From NCBI GenBank assembly GCA_030607345.1, contig JAUWKC010000007.1, positions 1 to 15,104 of the forward strand: a stretch of DNA of 15,104 bases, in the 5' to 3' direction. Each line of letters begins with the position of its first letter. The stretch's first letter is position 1. The notes under the pieces were generated by a model, which worked only from the letters and a program-made list of their open reading frames with translations, ran no database searches and was not told the origin of the DNA. The position numbers and the translations under genes are program-made. This document shows positions 1-7,588 of this stretch, piece by piece. Source of the DNA: Planctomycetota bacterium. Lineage in GTDB: Bacteria; Planctomycetota; Phycisphaerae; Sedimentisphaerales; SG8-4.

Positions 1-447
1 GCCGGCGCCGACATAAAGCAGATTGAGTCGGATATAAAAAGCACCGGCTTTTACCACAACAAGGCCGCCAGCATAAAGGGCGCCTGCACCGCCATAGCCG
101 GGAGATTGGGCGGTAACGTGCCGAATAGCCTGGAAAAACTCGTTGAGCTGCCGGGCGTGGGCAGAAAGACCGCTAATGTCGTGCTGGGCGGCGCCTTTGG
201 TAAAGACGCCATCGCCTGCGACACCCACGTTATCAGACTTTCCCGCCGGCTGGGTCTCTCAGACAACAGCAACGCCGTAAAGCTGGAGTTTGATTTGGCC
301 GAGATAGTTCCCAGAAAGGACTGGACGCTGTTTAGCAACCTTTTGATTTTTCACGGGCGAAATGTCTGTAAGGCCCGGAAGCCAGACTGCACTAACTGTC
401 CGATTAGCAGACATTGTCCTGCCGCAAACCACCCCGAACTTTGGTGA
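1..447 (+). CDS. nth: Endonuclease III, 3' part (DNA repair glycosylase/AP lyase)
   Basis: This base-excision-repair enzyme removes oxidised pyrimidines and nicks the abasic site. The reading frame is open from base 1, so the N-terminus lies outside the window; 148 residues are visible. The helix-hairpin-helix motif LPGVGRKTAN is present, and its Lys (bases 166-168) is the catalytic nucleophile. The catalytic Asp of DTHV is at bases 220-222. The C-terminal iron-sulfur loop shows the exact C-X6-C-X2-C-X5-C spacing of the family (bases about 367-417). The protein ends shortly after that cluster, as expected, so the visible part looks intact. It is followed 53 bases later by a LOG-family gene on the same strand. 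Family assignment is firm. MutY is excluded as the better match because the loop and active-site residues follow Nth, although the MutY-specific regions cannot be examined here. Confidence 0.95.
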   Translation, partial: AGADIKQIESDIKSTGFYHNKAASIKGACTAIAGRLGGNVPNSLEKLVELPGVGRKTANVVLGGAFGKDAIACDTHVIRLSRRLGLSDNSNAVKLEFDLAEIVPRKDWTLFSNLLIFHGRNVCKARKPDCTNCPISRHCPAANHPELW

Positions 448-500
448 GAACCAGAAACGCAAGAAACTGTTTGGCAGACCATTAAAAGAGGAACGTTATT

Positions 501-1196
501 ATGTTAGAGACTATCGAAAGTCCCGTTAAGGACCTCTGGCGGATATTCAGGGTCATGGCTGAATTCGTCGAAGGTTTTGACGAGCTTGCCACCATCGGAC
601 CTGCCGTATCAATCTTTGGCTCGGCACGCGCAAAACCGGGCCAGCAGTATTACAAGCTCGCAGAACAAACCGCCGCCAAAATAGTCAAGGCTGGTTTTGC
701 CGTCATAACCGGAGGCGGAGGCGGAATTATGGAGGCCGCAAACAAAGGAGCCACTGCCGCCAAAGGAAGGAGTATTGGACTGAATATCGAACTGCCGATG
801 GAGCAGATACCGAACAAGTATCAAAACCTGTCGCTGCATTTCAGATACTTCTTCTGCCGAAAGGTTATGTTCCTCAAATACGCGCACGGTTTTATAGTCT
901 TCCCCGGCGGATACGGGACCATGGACGAGTTCTTCGAGTCGTTGGTATTGATTCAAACGCTCAGACAGGCCTCTTTCCCGGTAATCCTTATGGGCGCCGA
1001 ATACTGGAAGGGACTCGTCGACTGGATGAACGAAAAAATGCTGAAAGAATACGAGCATATTTCACCGGAGGATATGGATGTCTTTACGGTCGTCGATGAA
1101 CCCGCCGATGCCGTCAGGATAATAGTCGATTTCAAGAAGTCCAAGGGCCGAGGAGGACTCAGCCTCCCTGCAGGAATGAGAAAAAACGGACAGTAA
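501..1196 (+). CDS. LOG/TIGR00730 family Rossmann-fold protein (nucleotide 5'-monophosphate phosphoribohydrolase-like)
   Basis: This 231-residue cytosolic protein belongs to the family often mislabelled 'lysine decarboxylase'. Characterised members hydrolyse nucleoside or cytokinin 5'-monophosphates to free base plus ribose 5-phosphate. The glycine-rich segment GGGGGIMEAAN is at residues 71-81. The family signature PGGYGTMDE is at 135-143, with Glu143 as the likely catalytic residue, and the paired Arg lies in RK at 120-121. The ATG at 501 is supported by GAGGA at 488-492, 8 bases upstream. The N-terminal extension of about 30 residues before the Rossmann fold resembles the longer bacterial subgroup rather than the plant-type short LOG. 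It may be co-transcribed with nth, but 53 bases separate them and no functional link is evident. It converges on the radical SAM gene, whose stop lies only 22 bases away. The true substrate cannot be read from sequence. Confidence 0.9.
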   Translation: MLETIESPVKDLWRIFRVMAEFVEGFDELATIGPAVSIFGSARAKPGQQYYKLAEQTAAKIVKAGFAVITGGGGGIMEAANKGATAAKGRSIGLNIELPMEQIPNKYQNLSLHFRYFFCRKVMFLKYAHGFIVFPGGYGTMDEFFESLVLIQTLRQASFPVILMGAEYWKGLVDWMNEKMLKEYEHISPEDMDVFTVVDEPADAVRIIVDFKKSKGRGGLSLPAGMRKNGQ

Positions 1197-1218
1197 ACAC
1201 GTCCTTTCTACACGGGCC

Positions 1219-3024
1219 TTATTCCTTCGGCGGGTTCTCTGCCTCGCTCATCGCCCCGTCAAAGTGCCTCAGCAGGTACTTCTTGCCCGGCCCGCCGAGG
1301 TGCTCCCACGGCAAAATATCGTCGCGTCCGAAACGCTTTTGCCCGGCACGCTCAACGCTCATTCCGAACTTATCGAAGGCCCGCCGCCAGGTTTGATAGT
1401 CGAAGCATTCATCCCACAGGTCGAATCTTGCCCCGTCGAGCCAGGCAGCCTCGATAACATCGCATAATCGCCTGTCGCCCCGCGCCAAAGCCGATTCCAA
1501 TACGCTTCGCTCTATATTATGAAACTTGAAGTGCAGGAACTTTGCGCGGAGTTCTCTCTTCTCGTCAAGTATCAAGCCCTTCGCATTTTCGAAATACGAC
1601 CTCGGCTTTTGCTGGAGCCAGCCGAAAGGCGTATGCGGCTTCGGCACAAGCCAGCTCACCGTGATGTTTATCTGGCCTGTTTTGCCGTCAACCTTCCTGC
1701 GGAGTCTGCCCAAACCCGCCGACAAAGAAACCATCGCCTTGATGTCCTCTTCGGTTTCGCCGGGCAGTCCGACCATAAAGTAGAGTTTCAGCCGCTGCCA
1801 GCCGGCACGGTACGCGGCCTCAACGCCCGCAAACAGGTCCTCGTCCTTCAACGGCTTGTTAATTATCCGCCTTAGTCTTTCGCCGGCAGCCTCAACGGCG
1901 ATTGTCAGACCGCTTTTCCGAACCGATGTCACCAGGGCCGGAAATAATCTCAACTGCTTCTCGACGCGAAGACTCGGCAGCGAAAGACCCACATATTTGT
2001 CGTGAAAATACGCGTCCAGGCGACGGACCAATTCTTCGAGCTTCGGATAATCGGCCGTCGACAAACTCAGCAGACTAACGGTCTCGAAGCCCGTGGCGAG
2101 GTAACACGCCTTGGCGAGCTCGACAATTTTTTCAACGCTGCGGTGGCGAACCGGTCTCCTGCAAAAACTTGCCTGGCAGAATCGGCATCGGCCGGGACAG
2201 CCGCGCATAATCTCGACGCTGACCCGCTCGTGAACGGCCTGCGTAAAAGGCACTATGGGACTGACGGGTACGGTGCAATTCTCGAAATCCTCGACAACCG
2301 CGTTCTCGAATCGCGCCGGCAAATCGGCCGGATTTGGCTTGATGGCTTTCATCTCTCCGTCGGTCCCCTCAAAGCTGTAAAATCGCGGGACATAGGCCCA
2401 GTCGAATCTTCGCGCCGCTTTCAGGAGTATTTGCTCTTTGCCGGTCCCGGCCTGCTTCTCCTTCCTGAGCAATTCTATCAGCTCCACGGCCGCTTCTTCG
2501 CCTTCACCTAACACGAACAAATCGATAAATTCAGCTATAGGCTCGCAGCAGTTTGACATTCCTCCGCCTGCTATGACAATGGGGTCGTTTTCATCGCGCA
2601 GAGCGCTGCGGACCTTCAACCCCGCCAGGTCAAGCATATTCAGCACGTTCGTGTAACACAGCTCGCTGGTCAGGCTAAAGCCGATGACGTCAAAGCCCTT
2701 CACCGGCGCCCTCGATTCCAGGCTGAACAGCGGAATCTGTTTCTCTCGCATCAGTTTCTCGGCATCTATCCACGGGGCGAACACCCGCTCGGCGGCAACA
2801 CCGTCAAGGCCGTTCAAACAGTGGTAAATGACCGCCAGGCCCGTGTAGGACATCGCAACTTCGTAAATGTCGGGAAAGCATAGGGCAACGGTAAGCTCGC
2901 ACCGCGGGACGTCATTCTTGATTTGGTTTATTTCGCCGCCGATATATCTGCTGGGCCTGCGAACAAACGGCAGAAACTCTTTTTCAACTCGCTCGGCCAG
3001 TAATTCTGTTTCTGTTATCTCCAT
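1219..3024 (-). CDS. TIGR03960-type B12-binding-domain radical SAM protein
   Basis: The protein has 601 residues. The N-terminal half (about 40-180) matches the cobalamin-binding-like Rossmann region of this family. The radical SAM cluster motif is in GCPGRCRFCQ, with Cys276, Cys280 and Cys283 in CX3CX2C spacing. It is preceded by the family-typical string leading from PFTQAVHERVSVEIMRG. The segment YFMVGLPGETEEDI further on is the conserved radical SAM GLPGET-type strand. The family role is uncharacterised; members often sit beside or fuse to a DUF2344 (TIGR03936) domain. This copy has no DUF2344 part and stops soon after ILPWEHL, without the Cys-rich tail that I recall in many members. The ATG start at 3024 is favoured because the family N-terminus begins close by. 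No Shine-Dalgarno is visible before it, and a perfect -10 box lies 6 bases upstream, which hints at a leaderless message. Confidence 0.88.
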   Translation of the reverse strand: MEITETELLAERVEKEFLPFVRRPSRYIGGEINQIKNDVPRCELTVALCFPDIYEVAMSYTGLAVIYHCLNGLDGVAAERVFAPWIDAEKLMREKQIPLFSLESRAPVKGFDVIGFSLTSELCYTNVLNMLDLAGLKVRSALRDENDPIVIAGGGMSNCCEPIAEFIDLFVLGEGEEAAVELIELLRKEKQAGTGKEQILLKAARRFDWAYVPRFYSFEGTDGEMKAIKPNPADLPARFENAVVEDFENCTVPVSPIVPFTQAVHERVSVEIMRGCPGRCRFCQASFCRRPVRHRSVEKIVELAKACYLATGFETVSLLSLSTADYPKLEELVRRLDAYFHDKYVGLSLPSLRVEKQLRLFPALVTSVRKSGLTIAVEAAGERLRRIINKPLKDEDLFAGVEAAYRAGWQRLKLYFMVGLPGETEEDIKAMVSLSAGLGRLRRKVDGKTGQINITVSWLVPKPHTPFGWLQQKPRSYFENAKGLILDEKRELRAKFLHFKFHNIERSVLESALARGDRRLCDVIEAAWLDGARFDLWDECFDYQTWRRAFDKFGMSVERAGQKRFGRDDILPWEHLGGPGKKYLLRHFDGAMSEAENPPKE

Positions 3025-3030
3025 AGCACC

Positions 3031-3036
3031 ATTATA
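3031..3036 (-). promoter_or_regulatory. Extended -10 promoter element for the radical SAM gene
   Basis: Read on the minus strand this is a perfect TATAAT preceded by TGC, an extended -10. Six bases (GGTGCT) separate it from the A of the ATG at 3024, so the predicted transcription start coincides with the start codon. No good -35 box is seen at 17-18 bases (TTCAAC at best). It overlaps the divergent apbE promoter region. Confidence 0.5.
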
Positions 3037-3054
3037 GCAGTATCGGCTGTTTTG

Positions 3055-3083
3055 TTGAACATTGCCCTGCCGTCAATTACAAT
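3055..3083 (+). promoter_or_regulatory. Sigma-70-like promoter of apbE
   Basis: TTGAAC (3055-3060) and TACAAT (3078-3083) are separated by exactly 17 bases. The predicted transcription start falls near 3090. That leaves an upstream in-frame TTG at 3090 without a leader or ribosome site, and supports the GTG at 3114 as the apbE start. Confidence 0.5.
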
Positions 3084-3113
3084 ACCGCTTTGAACCTTCT
3101 TGAAAGGATACAG

Positions 3114-4178
3114 GTGCCACGCAATAAACCAATAACCGTTGGAATCCTCGTTGGCGTTTTGCTGGTCCTGGCGGTGTGCTTCGTCTTGAGGACAAAACAG
3201 GGGAGTTTGTGGCCGGCGGCACGCATCAAACTCGACAGCGGATACCACGAAGTTATGGGAACCTTTGGGCGCGCCGTTGTTGTGGCAATGGACGAAGAGA
3301 CAGCCCAAAAATGCACACGGGCAGCGCTCGAACAGATAGAAATGGTCGACGACCTGATGAGTGATTACAAGCAGGATTCACAGATAAGTCGCCTGAATCG
3401 GGATGCCTTCAAACAGCCCGTCAAAGTCGGCAAAGACACGTTTGAAGTTCTGCAAAAAAGCATCGAGTTCAGCGCCCTTACCGGCGGAGCCTTTGACGTC
3501 ACCGTGGGGCCTTTGGTGGACCTGTGGCGCTGCGCCGCAGAAGCAAACTCGGCGCCGACCGAGGCCGAACTGCAAAGAGCGCGTGCCGCAGTCGGTTATC
3601 AAAAGCTCATCCTCGACGCCAACGATTCGACCGTTCGCTTTTCAGTTGAAGCAATGCGCCTGGATTTGGGGGCGATAGCAAAGGGATACGCAATAGACAA
3701 AGCCGTCGCGGCGATGCAAACGGCGGGGGCCATCGGCGGGATGGTTGATATTGGCGGCGACATTCGCTGCTTCGGCGCGCCGCCGCCCGGCAAAGACAGA
3801 TGGCTCATCGGCGTGCAGGACCCCGGAAAAACGGGCGACCTGTTAGGCGCAGCCGAGCCGCTGCTTGTTCTGAAATTGACAAACGCCGCCATTGCCACAA
3901 GCGGCGACTACAGGCGGTTTGCCTTGATACAGGGAAAAAAATACAGCCATATCATTGATGTCGATACCGGCCGCGCCGGAAGCGAACTTTCGAGCGTGAC
4001 GATTATTAGCGGCAGCGCCATCGACGCCGACGCCCTCGCCACCGCCGTCAGCGTAATGGGTGCCCGCAAGGGTCTTGCCCTCATTGAGAAACTCCCCAAC
4101 ACCGAGGCCATCTTGATTCCTTCAGCACGGCGCAAATTCTTCAAAACCAGCGGCGCAGAAAAATATATTGAATATTAA
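3114..4178 (+). CDS. apbE: FAD:protein FMN transferase ApbE
   Basis: This enzyme transfers FMN from FAD to Thr/Ser of target flavoproteins, classically RnfG, RnfD and NqrB/NqrC. The frame could be extended to a TTG at 3090. I chose GTG 3114 because AGGA at 3105-3108 sits 5 bases upstream and a promoter predicts transcription beginning about 3090. The resulting 354-residue protein has an N-terminal membrane segment (about residues 7-24) and then the ApbE fold. Visible motifs include TGGAFDVTVGPLVDLWR, the LDLGAIAKGYAIDKA segment, and VDIGGDIR. The C-terminal AIATSGDYRRF region is followed by YSHIIDV and by the DADALATAVSVMG segment that holds the metal/FAD-binding residues. It is therefore a membrane-anchored enzyme acting outside the cytoplasm. 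The neighbouring Rnf operon supplies its obvious substrates, RnfG Thr174 and RnfD Thr201. That link is inferred from family knowledge plus proximity. Confidence 0.93.
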   Translation: MPRNKPITVGILVGVLLVLAVCFVLRTKQGSLWPAARIKLDSGYHEVMGTFGRAVVVAMDEETAQKCTRAALEQIEMVDDLMSDYKQDSQISRLNRDAFKQPVKVGKDTFEVLQKSIEFSALTGGAFDVTVGPLVDLWRCAAEANSAPTEAELQRARAAVGYQKLILDANDSTVRFSVEAMRLDLGAIAKGYAIDKAVAAMQTAGAIGGMVDIGGDIRCFGAPPPGKDRWLIGVQDPGKTGDLLGAAEPLLVLKLTNAAIATSGDYRRFALIQGKKYSHIIDVDTGRAGSELSSVTIISGSAIDADALATAVSVMGARKGLALIEKLPNTEAILIPSARRKFFKTSGAEKYIEY

Positions 4179-4308
4179 CCGTCAGGTTTACCCCGGCGGT
4201 GTTATCTGAATACTACGAATCACGATTAACGAGATACGCTTCAGGGAGTAGATATTTCGTACCACTGAACTCTATCCAGCCTTGACTCTGCGTCTACAGG
4301 TCAGTACC

Positions 4309-5724
4309 TTAGTTGACTCGGTTGAGTCTGCGCGTTCGAAACCGGCAGTAAACTCCTGCCGCAAACACCAAGATGACCGCCAGAAGAATCTTGTAGCCGT
4401 ACACGCGCATAGCCAGCCGCCGGATACGCTTATTTGTCTTGGCTTCGTGGTTGTCCTGACATGTACCGCAGAAGGACCGGAAAGGATATTTCGATTTTGC
4501 CTGCTGTGCAAATCGCAGCGCCTCGCCATATCGGCCGAGTGCCTCATAGCATTTCGATACTTCCAGCGCCGCATAATGACAATAATTGCCGGACGAGAAC
4601 GAATGCTTTGCGCCGGTGACGCCTCGCCGCCTTGCCCAGGGAGGTATTTTCTTGAAAGTGTCGATGGCTCGCTGGTACTCTTTGAGCTCTTGCAACGCGC
4701 TGCCTGCCTTGAGAAGGGCCTCCGCCCAAGCCTGTGTGCCTTCATAGTGGTCTTCAACATGTTGCCATAAGGCAAAAGCGGTTTGCGAATCCTTTTCTTG
4801 ATAGGCCCTGTTAGCTAATTTGAGCAGAGCTCTTGCACACTGTGCCGAATCCGCTCCCTTGACTGCCATAGCTTGCCAAACGAGTTTCTGGCCGTGCGTA
4901 TCGTGGGCCTCCTTGAACAGCAAGTCAAGTGTCTCCAGAGCCTTATAAGTTATGGGGTCATCAGCCACCCAGAGTATTGGCCCGAGGCGCCCTTTAAACC
5001 AGCCCAACTGTTGCTTTGCAAAAAGATTTATACGCATTTGAAGTGGTGGCTGTCGATTATCTTGCAGTCCGCTTACCCCTTCGAGGTACCGATTGACAAT
5101 TTTGTTCCAGGACTCCGAGCTTTCTTGCTCGATTAGCCGGTAGAGGATTTTCTTGGCTTGGCTGTACTGTCGATTTTCAACCAGTGCTTCGGCCAAGCCA
5201 AGATTTCGTGCAAAATCCAGCCCATTTTCTTTCTCGCGAAGCACGAGCAGGTACGATACTGCCAAATCCGGACTCTCCATTTCCAGACATGCGTTAGCGA
5301 ACTCAGAGCTTGACCTCCACCGATGGTCGAAGAACCAGAGTTTTTTAACGTGCTGTGCGGTTACGTATCTCCACCGGCTGCTTGTCGGAATTGGCAGTTG
5401 CCCAGATAATAGCACACGAGCTTTTTCAGTGTCGCCCGCCCATGCGATATGGGCCGCTTCTTGCCAGATACGTCTTAGCGCCCTGAGTTGCTTCAGGTAG
5501 TCCGACAAACCTGCCAAGACTTCCTCAGCGTCATAGTAACAGGCCGAAGAAAGACGCACAGTGGACATCCCCTCCGCATCGGTTTGGCAGACACGCTCAC
5601 AGCAGCGCCCAACAACTGAAGGGCTGGATTCATCTTTGGTTTGCGGTGCAGCCCATACGGGCTTGCAGGTGCTAAACGACCCAGCCAAGACCAGCAGCCA
5701 ACTGTAGAATTTGCGTCGTCTCAT
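4309..5724 (-). CDS. Exported TPR-repeat protein with C-terminal membrane anchor
   Basis: The protein has 471 residues. The N-terminus is a signal peptide: MRRRK, a hydrophobic stretch, then a likely cleavage site after VWA near residue 25. The body is helical and carries tetratricopeptide-like units. The clearest are around AFALWQHVEDHYEGTQAWAE, then ALLKAGSALQELKEYQRAID and ALEVSKCYEALGRYGEALRF. Earlier repeats such as LGLAEALVENRQYSQAKKIL are more diverged. Near the end there is a single transmembrane segment (ILLAVILVFAAGVYCRF) followed by an Arg-rich cytoplasmic tail, so most of the protein should face the periplasm. Several Cys occur after the signal peptide (CCERVC). No enzymatic domain is recognised; a scaffold role is only suggested by the fold. 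The ATG overlaps the stop of a 79-codon upstream frame (ATGA), hinting at translational coupling. It converges with apbE across 130 bases in which I see no clear terminator. Confidence 0.8.
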   Translation of the reverse strand: MRRRKFYSWLLVLAGSFSTCKPVWAAPQTKDESSPSVVGRCCERVCQTDAEGMSTVRLSSACYYDAEEVLAGLSDYLKQLRALRRIWQEAAHIAWAGDTEKARVLLSGQLPIPTSSRWRYVTAQHVKKLWFFDHRWRSSSEFANACLEMESPDLAVSYLLVLREKENGLDFARNLGLAEALVENRQYSQAKKILYRLIEQESSESWNKIVNRYLEGVSGLQDNRQPPLQMRINLFAKQQLGWFKGRLGPILWVADDPITYKALETLDLLFKEAHDTHGQKLVWQAMAVKGADSAQCARALLKLANRAYQEKDSQTAFALWQHVEDHYEGTQAWAEALLKAGSALQELKEYQRAIDTFKKIPPWARRRGVTGAKHSFSSGNYCHYAALEVSKCYEALGRYGEALRFAQQAKSKYPFRSFCGTCQDNHEAKTNKRIRRLAMRVYGYKILLAVILVFAAGVYCRFRTRRLNRVN

Positions 5725-5960
5725 CGGTCCACTTTGTGCTCAACTCTCAATATTCCGGCCTGTTTTGGGGCATACTCAATTATATGCACAAAGCCGTAGA
5801 ATTGTTCCAGACCAAGATGTTTCCTGATGTTTCCCATTGTAACCGCGTTCATAGCACCGTTGCTCTTCTGCTTATCATAGATTACCAAATGCGTGCTAAA
5901 GTTGCAAGTATTTTTGGCTTTTTTCTCCGGCTTTGGCCGCTGCGACCCGCCGAAGCACAT
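5721..5960 (-). CDS. Possible 79-residue hypothetical protein coupled to the TPR gene
   Basis: I do not recognise this small frame. It ends in TGA that overlaps the ATG of the TPR gene by four bases, the arrangement typical of coupled genes. That is the main reason to list it. The first 20 residues are Lys/Pro/Arg-rich with two Cys. The middle and end (NIRKHLGLEQFYGFVHIIEY onward) look like a small folded domain with alternating hydrophobics. No signal peptide or membrane segment is present. No convincing Shine-Dalgarno precedes the ATG at 5960, and internal Met codons could be the real start. Just upstream lies a perfect inverted repeat, AATTGC at 5961-5966 and GCAATT at 5971-5976. The 147 bases between it and rnfB contain a second inverted repeat (TGCCGGC/GCCGGCA) without a T-run. 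It may be a remnant rather than a working gene. Confidence 0.4.
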   Translation of the reverse strand: MCFGGSQRPKPEKKAKNTCNFSTHLVIYDKQKSNGAMNAVTMGNIRKHLGLEQFYGFVHIIEYAPKQAGILRVEHKVDR

Positions 5961-6107
5961 AATTGCCCATGCAATTCGAGCTTCAATTTCCGGTGAAGAT
6001 TGACTCTCAGAGCATGCCTGCGTTTTTCAGCCGTTGGGTCCTGCGGCTTGAATTGAGTCGGTGTTTGCTGCCGGCCGGTTCGTGTGTGGTGTTGCCGGCA
6101 ATGAAAT

Positions 6108-6989
6108 CTACGCTTTTGCCGCAACCGGTTTTTGCTTTGGTGGGCGTGGTTCGGGGACCGTCGGGCCACGGTACAGGATAACGCCGGTCGGGCATTTGGT
6201 CATAGCGGTTTCGGTCTGCTCGCTTGGCGCATATTTTCCATAATCCAGCCGGGCTAAATTATCTTCAACCGTGAATACGTCGGTTTGTTTGGCGCAGATG
6301 CCGCAGCCTATGCAGCCGACCTTGCACATCTGCCGCGTTGCCTTGCCCGTCTCTTTGCTGCTGCACGCAACGGTCAACATATTCTCCCGGCCAAACGGCG
6401 CCATCTCAATCAGACCTCGCACGCACGCTTTCGCGCACGCTCCACAGCCGGTGCATTTGTCGTACTCGACGGCAGCCAGGCCGTCGATTATGTCCAGGGC
6501 GCCGAATTTGCAGGCCGCTACGCAGTCGCCGAAGCCGAGACAGCCGAACTTGCACGCCTGAACGTTCGCAAGTGCATTGGCGGCCATGCAGGTCTGGATA
6601 CCCTCGTAATGTCCATAATACGTTTTGTCGGCGGTGTGGGCCCGGCAGTGCACAATCGGTCTCTTGGCGGGACCGGAATCACTGATTTGCAGGTTAAGGA
6701 TTTCAGCGATTTTACCTGACACCTCCGAACCGCCCGGAGCGCAGCGACCTATCAGTTCCGGGTCGTTCATAACAGCTTTCGCATACGAAGCGCAGCCCGC
6801 GAAACCGCAGGCGCCGCAGTCAATACCGGGCAGCGCTTCGCGGATTTGTTCGAGCTTTGGGTCGACCTCGACCTTGAGCTTTTCACTTGCTATCAACAGC
6901 ACCACCGCAAAGGCGCCCCCAAGGCCGAGCATTGTCAGCCCCGCGGGCCAGGCGCTGTTCCATAATTCGAAAATTCCAGCTAAAATCAT
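6108..6989 (-). CDS. rnfB: Rnf complex subunit RnfB (multi-cluster ferredoxin)
   Basis: RnfB is the 293-residue subunit thought to accept electrons from reduced ferredoxin and pass them through the complex. An N-terminal membrane helix (about 16-34) is followed by the RnfB-specific Fe-S domain with Cys58, Cys61, Cys66 and Cys83. A ferredoxin pair follows: Cys146/150/156/160 and Cys179/182/185/189. The usual Pro after the last Cys of each motif is replaced (by Lys and Val). The final ferredoxin-like domain keeps only Cys226, Cys229, Cys232 and Cys266. That is the ligand set of one cluster, and the ligands of the partner cluster are absent. The C-terminus is Pro/Lys-rich. The ATG overlaps the rnfA stop (ATGA). 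It is the last rnf gene; the next frame downstream starts 147 bases later. The alternative family, electron-transport subunit RsxB, is the same family under another name. Confidence 0.96.
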   Translation of the reverse strand: MILAGIFELWNSAWPAGLTMLGLGGAFAVVLLIASEKLKVEVDPKLEQIREALPGIDCGACGFAGCASYAKAVMNDPELIGRCAPGGSEVSGKIAEILNLQISDSGPAKRPIVHCRAHTADKTYYGHYEGIQTCMAANALANVQACKFGCLGFGDCVAACKFGALDIIDGLAAVEYDKCTGCGACAKACVRGLIEMAPFGRENMLTVACSSKETGKATRQMCKVGCIGCGICAKQTDVFTVEDNLARLDYGKYAPSEQTETAMTKCPTGVILYRGPTVPEPRPPKQKPVAAKA

Positions 6990-7576
6990 TTAACCATTCC
7001 CGCAAAACCCATAAACGCCAGGGTAAGCAGACCCGCCGTTATCAGTGTAATCGGCGCGCCCTTGAGAGACCGCGGCACGTCGGCCAGGTTAAGGTCTTCA
7101 CGGATGCCGGCCATAATGCAGATTGCAATAGTAAAGCCGATACCGCCGCCGAAGCTCAGAACCACCGCCTCGAGCAGATTGTCAATGCCCCAAAGGTTGA
7201 TAAACAAACACAAACCCAGAATGGCGCAATTTGTCGTGATAAGCGGTAGAAATATGCCGAAACTGTCATACAACGACGGAAAAAACTTCCGCACGTACAT
7301 CTCGACAAGCTGAACCGCCCCGGCAATAACCAGAATAAAGCACACGTACCTGGTCACCTCCAGAGGCGTACCCATCAGTATCCAGTGGTCTATCATCCAC
7401 GTAAGCGTGCCGCTGAGCGTAATTACAAACGTCACCGCCAGACCCATACCAAAGGCCATATCAATCCGGCCGGAGACGCCCAGATACGGACAGATGCCGA
7501 GAAACTTCGTCAGCACCAGGTTCTTAATCAGGACTATGGAAATAAACGCTACAATCAAAGCCGTGACAGTATCCAT
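6986..7576 (-). CDS. rnfA: Rnf complex membrane subunit RnfA
   Basis: This 196-residue polytopic membrane protein is one of the paired inverted-topology subunits (RnfA/RnfE, like NqrE/NqrD). These hold an intramembrane iron-sulfur centre and form part of the cation path. About six hydrophobic segments are visible. The conserved N-terminal segment LVLTKFLGICPYLGVSGR carries the conserved Cys, and a second Cys in ITTNCAILGLCLF matches the second half. These are the expected ligands for the shared cluster. The length is normal for the family. A strong AGGAGG ribosome site sits before the ATG, 12 bases after rnfE. Its last codons overlap the rnfB start by four bases. Confidence 0.96.
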   Translation of the reverse strand: MDTVTALIVAFISIVLIKNLVLTKFLGICPYLGVSGRIDMAFGMGLAVTFVITLSGTLTWMIDHWILMGTPLEVTRYVCFILVIAGAVQLVEMYVRKFFPSLYDSFGIFLPLITTNCAILGLCLFINLWGIDNLLEAVVLSFGGGIGFTIAICIMAGIREDLNLADVPRSLKGAPITLITAGLLTLAFMGFAGMVK

Positions 7577-7588
7577 AAAGTCCTCCTG

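Noticed and set aside
4179..4308. Possible bidirectional terminator between apbE and the TPR gene
   Set aside because: I found no stem-loop with a T-run on either strand in these 130 bases.
6080..6107. TGCCGGC/GCCGGCA inverted repeat after rnfB as a terminator
   Set aside because: The loop is about 18 bases and no T tract follows, so it does not meet a usable standard.
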